A DNA stretch of 64,000 bases, from contig JAJTWR010000254.1 of the NCBI GenBank assembly GCA_021613335.1, forward strand, positions 1,005,501 through 1,069,500, given 5' to 3'. Shown piece after piece: positions 58,364-64,000 of the stretch (positions are counted from its first letter, which is position 1; each line of letters begins with the position of its first letter). Source of the DNA: Whitmania pigra (Eukaryota; Annelida; Clitellata; Hirudinida; Haemopidae). The notes beneath the pieces are model-generated. The model saw only the letters and a program-made list of their open reading frames with translations. It was not told the DNA's origin and did no database searches. A program made the translations under genes and the position numbers.

Positions 58364-58520
58364 ACCACGCCTCGAAAAAATAATCCGTCGAGAGCCGCAA
58401 ATCAGTGACTTAAGAAAAATAAGGCATAGAAAAGTTGTTTTTATTAAAAATTTAAGCTGTTATTAAAATAATTAAGTCTAACACAAAATTATGCGAAATA
58501 TGTAAATTCAACATTTGAAA
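58355..58520 (-). repeat. Displaced copy of the TMCO1 promoter and 5' region
   Basis: About 160 bases equal to the reverse complement of 47963-48124 with roughly 95 percent identity by eye (shared: accacgcctcgaaaaaataa and tgcgaaatatgtaaattcaa). It ends at the TMCO1 start codon and adjoins the Gypsy integrase. No TMCO1 exon follows, so any transcription from it would read into the retroelement copy and the 139-residue frame, which is on the same strand. Confidence 0.9.
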
Positions 58521-58589
58521 TCTAATTGCTTATGGTCTATTTACGACCGTGGCTTCCAAATTGGATTTCATCAAAGACATAAATATCGG

Positions 58590-59370
58590 AAGCTTAGTTC
58601 ATTTTCGACATGATAAAATGCAAGCATGTAAATACTAGCGTTCGAGGATTGGGATGTTTTGGTATTTATGCAGATCCATAAGCGAATATGTTTATAAAAT
58701 AAAGTTGAAATCTTAACGAACATTTTGATACACATTTATTTGATCAGTCTAAACTTCGTGATTATTGAGTAAAAGAACTCGTACGGCAATTAAATACTGG
58801 AAGGACTTCCGCTTAAGATGTCTCGCGATCTTTTAAGCACTTATGTTGTTCCACACATTTTCGGCTAATAAGGTATACATATTTGGAAAGTAGAAATCTT
58901 AACGAACATTTTGATGCACATTTCGTCATAGTAAAGATGTGGTTACTGAGTAAGAAGACTTGCAAGACATGCCATTAATGGAAGGACTTCCGCTTATGAT
59001 GTCTCGCGATATTTTAAGCACTTATGTTGTTCCACACATTTTTCGGCTAATAGGGTATACATATTTGGAAAGTAGAAATCTTAACGAACATTTTGATGCA
59101 CATTTCGTCAGTAGTAAAGTCGTAGTTACTGAGTAAAAAGACTTTTGAACGAATTCCTCAAATTTCTAATAACTTCAAAAATTTGAAAATCTTCCGTCAA
59201 TTGATTTATAAACATTTTTGAAAAGCATTTGAAACGTAGTTTCCAAATATTATAATTTGAAATTTCGCATTAGAAATTAAATTTAAGTGTCTGCTAATTT
59301 CAGCTACGTTAAAGACTAGGTTTTTACAATTATATAAGTGTCTGCTGGCGGAAGACAAGTCAAAAACGGG
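58590..59370 (+). repeat. ~180-base tandem repeat with flanks
   Basis: About three units (near 58640-58795, 58800-58975, 58975-59150), each with tggaaggacttccgcttatg, gttgttccacacattt and gaacattttgatgcacattt. The right flank (59206-59370) occurs inverted at 36660-36790, with one unit there. A single unit is at 29640-29830. Non-coding. Confidence 0.82.
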
Positions 59371-60075
59371 AGAATTTGGCGGTTCCACTTTCAAAAGCCT
59401 GGACTTAATAGTGCTGGCTAGTTAACCGAGGTCGAGAGAAGTTCCACTGTATTTTGGATTTTAATATTTTAGAATACTTTTATTAAGTATTTTAGTATTT
59501 GGTATTTCAAATACTCATTAGGCAATATTTTGCCCACCTCTGTGTGAAGTATAATGATTTTAGAGAGCTAAGATGAAAATTAGAAAATTTTTATTTTTGT
59601 CTCTATATTTTAATAAGTTTGAGCCATAGGAATTCGCGGACTTCAGTTAGAAAAACTCTGAAAATAACTCAATATTAAATATATTTTAAATTTATGCATT
59701 AATAAATAAAAAATATTACGTAAAGCTTTTACAATATTTAAAACAAATTGTACATTTTGAAATAAAATATTTTTTCTTTAAAGTTAAAATACTTGTTTTA
59801 TAATTAATTTATTTTACTAAATATCACTAAATCGTTCAAACTAGAAATTTAGAAATGCTCAATCGGCTTAAAGTGCGGCAGGAATTTTAGACAGTGCAAA
59901 ACACGCATATTATCGTTACCGCTTCGACAATATTGCGGAAGAATGGTTGGTGCCTTCGCAGAATTAATTTTTAAACAAACTTCTACTGTATACATCTTTT
60001 TTTGAATTGCAATTATCGATTTATTTTTATCCGCGACCTTTATCAGTTATTTATGGTGATCTTCCACTTGCAACC
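59371..60075. other. Upstream region of ISY1, nothing recognised
   Basis: AT-rich DNA before the ISY1 start. The last ~150 bases presumably include the promoter and 5' untranslated region, but no canonical element is clear. Confidence 0.4.
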
Positions 60076-61643
60076 ATGAAAGTATCAGTAGGCAGTCAAA
60101 CAGCGGACTAAATTATGATACCTTTAAGGCTTTTAAATTTAAATGAAATCTCACAATGTCTAACTTTCAAATGACTGTTCACAGGCAAGAAATTCGGAAA
60201 AGGCTATGTGAGTTTTTTTGATGACTTTGCTAAGACAACATTGTGATTTGAGATCTTATGCTAATAAAAACTAGGACCACATTGGCAAGATGGCGGGCTG
60301 CTAATATTGAGAACAAAAAAGCAAAGGTTACAACTGGATCACTAATTTTGTTGAATAATGATAACTGAACGCTTTTATGCTTTAGGAGGTGAGACCATAT
60401 CTAGCAACTGAGTGTGATAATTTACAAAAAGCAGAAAAATTCAGAAGAGAGATTATTGGAGAGATCTCTAGATTGGTTGCACAGGTCCAAAATGGTATTG
60501 CTTCAACTTTTAATATCATTTTAATTCTTGCTAATGTAATTTATTGTCACAGCTGGATTGGGAGAATTTAAGCTTAGAGAATTGAACGATGAAATAAATA
60601 AAAAATTGAGGGAGAAGGGACACTGGGAAGATAGAATAAAAGAGCTTGGAGGGCATGACTTCAGAGTGAGTGTAATACATGAATATTAATAACATTCTGT
60701 GCTACATAAAAATGTGTCCAAGTTAACACTTAATAGTTTCTGGCCAAGAAAAATTTGAGAATTTAATAAAGTCAATGTAGCTAGACAATTAATTTTACAT
60801 TTCTGTCTGAAGAGATATGGTCCAAGAATGTTGGATCATGAGGGCAGGGAAATACCTGGAAACAGAGGCTACAAGTTAGCTTATCCCATCAAATTTAAAT
60901 TTTTCTCTTTTCGAATTGATCTCAAATAAATGTTTTATAGATATTTTGGTGCCACAAGAGATTTGCCTGGTGTCAGGGAATTGTTTGAGAGAGCCCGTGA
61001 GATTATATTGAAAATGATTCTTCACCTTTTTATAATAAGATTCTAAATGTTTAATGTCTTATTCACAGCCCCTCCCCCAATAAAGAAAAATAGGGCTGAA
61101 TTGATGAAAGATATTGATGCAGACTTCTATGGATACAGAATAGAAGATGATGGCACTATATTGCATGATGAACTTCGAAAGGAAATTGAAAGTGTGTCTA
61201 ATTGCTTCTTTTATAATTTATATATAGAGGTTTAACTACAAAAGTATATTATCCTTTCTAAAGTCAGGGAAAAGAAGATAAAAGAACAGTTAAATCATTT
61301 ATCACAACAAGAAATTTGTGAAACTGATTCTTTACTAACTGAAGTATATATTGGCAATTTTAATGACAGGCATAATTTTCTAATTCTCACATCTTTGTAG
61401 GGCTCAGCAGACAAAGTAGAGAGTGAAGAGTTGACCTGCAAGGCTTACTTTGTTGTACCCACTCAAAAAGAGGTAAACTATTGCCTTCATATTTTGTGCT
61501 TCAAGGAATGATTAATTTTCTTTTTTTCACAGATTGAACAAGCATTGATCCTCAGAAAGAAAAGAGAAATCCTAGAAAAGTATGTGAGTGAGGAACTTCT
61601 AAACAATGAAGAAGAAACAAAAAAGGTCTTGGGAATAATATAG
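60076..61643 (+). CDS. ISY1: ISY1 pre-mRNA-splicing factor
   Basis: ISY1 is a component of the activated spliceosome (NineTeen-related complex) acting in the nucleus. Eleven exons with matching phases: 60076-60081, 60185-60207, 60275-60326, 60386-60494, 60553-60665, 60813-60874, 60941-60996, 61069-61191, 61264-61343, 61401-61472 and 61533-61643, giving 268 residues (285 in human). Motifs: ARNSEKAMTTLARWRAANIE, VRPYLATECDNLQKAEKFRR, EIIGEISRLVAQVQNAGLGE, LNDEINKKLREKGHWEDRIK, YGPRMLDHEGREIPGNRGYK, YFGATRDLPGVRELFE and PPPIKKNRAELMKDIDADFY. It ends IEQALILRKKREILEKYVSE. The 6-base first coding exon is inferred from phase and is the least certain part. The acidic region before the C-terminus is shorter than in human. 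Confidence 0.96.
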
Positions 61644-61775
61644 AAGGGTCATTAACTCCTGTTATGTTTGAATCATGGTTGACTATGATGTCTTTCTAAT
61701 ACTAAATAAGTCAACATGGTTCACAATCGTTGGGATTACTTACAATTCATATATAAGTTTTTGCTATAGAAGATA

Positions 61776-61785
61776 AATAAATAAA
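61776..61785 (+). promoter_or_regulatory. ISY1 polyadenylation signals
   Basis: Two overlapping AATAAA hexamers (aataaataaa) lie about 130 bases after the ISY1 stop and 40 bases before the end of a convergent minus-strand exon. Confidence 0.7.
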
Positions 61786-61826
61786 CACTCAATTTGTTTG
61801 TCAAACACATTTTCATTTTGCACTAA

Positions 61827-61963
61827 TCAGCTTGTGGGTTTTAAATATCCTTTTGATGATGAATGTGACTTGTCAGTTGCTTCCACAAAATCTTGAATGT
61901 TGACACCTTGGTATTCATCACCCCCAGTTGTTTTCAGTTCTTCCAAATTTGAACAGAATACTT
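61827..61963 (-). CDS. Terminal exon of an unidentified minus-strand gene
   Basis: The minus strand after an acceptor (catgtag, 61964-61970) codes for VFCSNLEELKTTGGDEYQGV then NIQDFVEATDKSHSSS, ending KGYLKPTS and TGA. It is hydrophilic, acid-rich, with a Ser-rich tail. The gene body would lie at higher coordinates, but no linking exon was found, and the TMEM50-like exon at 63355 does not belong to a protein with such a tail. It is convergent with ISY1. Family unknown. Confidence 0.5.
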
Positions 61964-62404
61964 CTACATGCAAAAACAAAACTGTTAAATATAGCCACAC
62001 ACAAATTCTAAATTAAAGTAGAATTCTGAGCTACAATCAAAATGAAGTATTGCCAGGGATATATTTCTTGGTGCTCACATAAAAATCGAATACAATATTA
62101 AATCTCTTAGTAATGAAGTAAACCACAAATAAATGGAATGGGTGGATTTTATACTTGAGTGATCTTTGAAATTTTCTTGTTTGATGGTTAATCTTTTTTT
62201 AGTTGCTGTTTATTACTTATGACAAAATACATGCTTGAGTCACATATTTGTCCTATTTGGACAGTCACATCCTCAAATGTGACATTTTTTTTGTAGCAAA
62301 TACAATATTATATCACATAACATATATCAATTCAGACCAATATTGCTATTGTGGAATCAGAAAGGAAAATGATTTTCTCCATCATGACATAGAGTTTGTG
62401 ATGT

Positions 62405-62891
62405 CCGACTCTAGTACCCCCGGTCCGTGAATCAAATGGTACCAGGCCGCCCAAGGAACAATAAATTAATTCCATTTCATTAAAAAAATTAAAATAGTTT
62501 GTAGGGCTTGAGAACAACTGTTGCCATCTCTTTCTTAGCGTGTTCGGTAAAATTATTGAATCTGATTTTGTAACATTTTAAGAATAACGATTAACTTACC
62601 AAAAAAAATGATATACTTTTTAATTAAATTAAATTTTTAATTTAAAATAATTTTTAATAATTTAATTAAGTGATTACAGTGAGAAGTAATTTCATTATTA
62701 TCTTTTTTCCTTTTCATTGTGGGACACTGAACTTTGCCCCATAACTTCACCAGGCTCCAATCGTGCAGGAATTTATATAATGAATTTTTGTAATTTTATT
62801 ACGTAATATTCAACTCCACTCCACCCACGGTCCGCGGTAAAATTATCAGGCATTGACCGGTCCACGGTGAAAAAAAGGTTGAGGACCACTG
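62405..62891. mobile_element. hAT-type MITE
   Basis: The right end ggtccacggtgaaaaaaagg then ttgaggaccactg is the inverse of a typical hAT terminus (cagtggtcctcaacc). The left end is eroded but keeps ccggtccgtgaatc. GC-rich ends flank an AT-rich interior with no transposase. The 8-bp target duplication is not clear. Confidence 0.6.
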
Positions 62892-62899
62892 CCCTAGAG

Positions 62900-63350
62900 T
62901 AAATAGATCTAAGACCTTAAGGAGATAGCTCAAACTGAAACTGGTCTCAAGTTTCAAAATATATCGTAACATCACAAACTAATTCATGAATTATTGAAAT
63001 ATAATAAAACAAAATTAAATCAGAATTAGTTTATTTTTTTTTTATCTTAAAAAACACAGAGGCCTTAGGCCCTCCCTCCCCCTCTTAAATATGCCACTAA
63101 AAAGCACTTTTCAATCTTGTGTATAGTGTTTTAATCTTTCCAATTTAGTTCACTTCATTGCTAATTGAATTAAATTTTACTCACTATTATATTATATCTC
63201 ATTAATATAAGCAAAGACCAAAACCCATTTACCCAGAAAAGATGAAAGCATTTTGCAGAAAGACTGCAAGACCGGGCCACACATCGCTTTTACCTTAAAA
63301 CATGAAAATATTTTTAAAATTTATGAGATAAAGTTATTTTTAATCCCAAC
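62900..63350. other. Intergenic or intronic, nothing recognised
   Basis: AT-rich DNA. The last exon of a TMEM50-type gene would be expected in this direction, but I could not find its conserved text. Confidence 0.35.
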
Positions 63351-63354
63351 ATAC

Positions 63355-63447
63355 CAGGGACAACATAAATCCCAAAGAGAATCCATGATGCTGCGATCAA
63401 AGCGGCAAAATCAAGCAAAAATCCAACAAAAAGCCATACCCTTGCAG
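63355..63447 (-). CDS. TMEM50-like internal exon
   Basis: A 93-base minus-strand exon between an acceptor (ttttag, 63448-63453) and donor (gtatg, 63350-63354). It codes for [20 protein letters not shown] then WILFGIYVV. This matches the third-to-fourth helix region of TMEM50A/B (ARIWLFVGFML..GSLIA..WILFG.YV), small ER/Golgi four-helix proteins. The preceding exons would lie beyond or near the right edge and the final exon was not recognised, so the gene may be partial or broken. Confidence 0.68.
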
Positions 63448-63459
63448 CTAAAAGAAAAT

Positions 63460-64000
63460 GTCATTAAGACCCTTTAAGTAAATTATCTTTAATGATCAAA
63501 ACAGGACATTAAAGACATCATAAGAAGTTGCTTAGATTATAGATATTTGTATTAAAAGTATTTAAAACATTATGAATATTTAATCTAACATTTAACAACA
63601 GAATTTTAGAAGTATATATATATATTTTATTTTACAACATTTTAGTCAGCCCTTTCCTTTTGTTGGTAGTTTTGACTCATATATTATGTTTCCAAATTTT
63701 CAAATGTCAATTTGTTATAGGGTCATTCCATGTCAAATCAATACAACATCTGACAGCACCATCTTGGATTTTGCTGAAATTTGACACATTTGTTAATCTA
63801 TATGAGTAAATTAAATTATTTTTTAGATTTGTTAGTCGATCTGTGTCCGAAATGTGGGTTGCTGAACTTTGGCCAAATGAGAATGCCACAATGTTTGAGA
63901 AGCTGTAAGTTTAGTTTTAGAGCAACTAGACAGTTAATATTTACACATAATTAAAGGTATTTAAATGCTTTATTCGGGCAATCTACTTGCATAATTTTAA
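63460..64000. other. Right edge, nothing firm
   Basis: AT-rich sequence. About 63720-63790 (gtcattccatgtcaaatcaa, catcttggattttgctgaaa) looks like a repeat-type sequence, but I cannot name the family. Confidence 0.35.

Overview
The window is nuclear DNA from a multicellular animal, probably an invertebrate. It is AT-rich, has spliced host genes with GT-AG introns (many only 50-150 bases), and is packed with several classes of decayed transposable elements. I cannot name the lineage from the sequence alone. No bacterial-type operon, CRISPR array or rRNA gene is visible.

Host genes. Four host genes can be read exon by exon: SUGT1 (co-chaperone; 5447-15868, minus), TMCO1 (ER calcium-leak channel; 48120-49210, plus), QNG1 (queuosine nucleoside hydrolase, DUF2419; 49235-52305, minus) and ISY1 (spliceosome factor; 60076-61643, plus). 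GNPNAT1 (glucosamine-6-phosphate N-acetyltransferase; 34129-34938, minus) lacks only its first exon. A TMEM50-type exon lies at 63355-63447 (minus). Two further minus-strand terminal exons (36330-36498 and 61827-61963) look real but are unidentified. TMCO1 and QNG1 converge so tightly that the TMCO1 polyadenylation signal overlaps the QNG1 stop codon.

Mobile DNA, left to right. 0-4.2 kb: Gypsy LTR retrotransposon with a nearly intact gag-pol, fused to pieces of a second Gypsy. 4.2-16 kb: SUGT1, whose introns hold LINE tails, a Gypsy scrap and a long-TIR MITE. 16.4-24.3 kb: satellite-like ~175-base arrays, a decayed DUF4806 gene copy, and a segmental duplication cut open by a hAT element with a perfect 8-bp target duplication. 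24.3-26.2 kb: Tc1 relic, tRNA-derived SINE pieces and a foldback MITE. 26.5-29.3 kb: an R2/R4-type LINE sitting inside a TAA microsatellite, as Dong elements do. 29.6-34 kb: repeats, a LINE tail, a hAT relic and a piggyBac-type MITE at TTAA. 35-47 kb: LINE pieces, a second DUF4806 gene copy, Gypsy fragments, and a Gypsy 3' end split by a nested hAT. 46-58.5 kb: the TMCO1/QNG1 locus between two inverted copies of a Gypsy-plus-unknown-ORF unit, with two hATs stacked at one target site. 58.5-64 kb: a ~180-base tandem repeat, ISY1, a hAT MITE and the TMEM50-like exon.

I found no coherent new enzymatic system. The most interesting things are structural: the displaced copy of the TMCO1 5' region in circularly permuted order, the GC-AG intron in QNG1, the microsatellite-targeted LINE, the nested and stacked hAT insertions, and the repeated DUF4806 gene.
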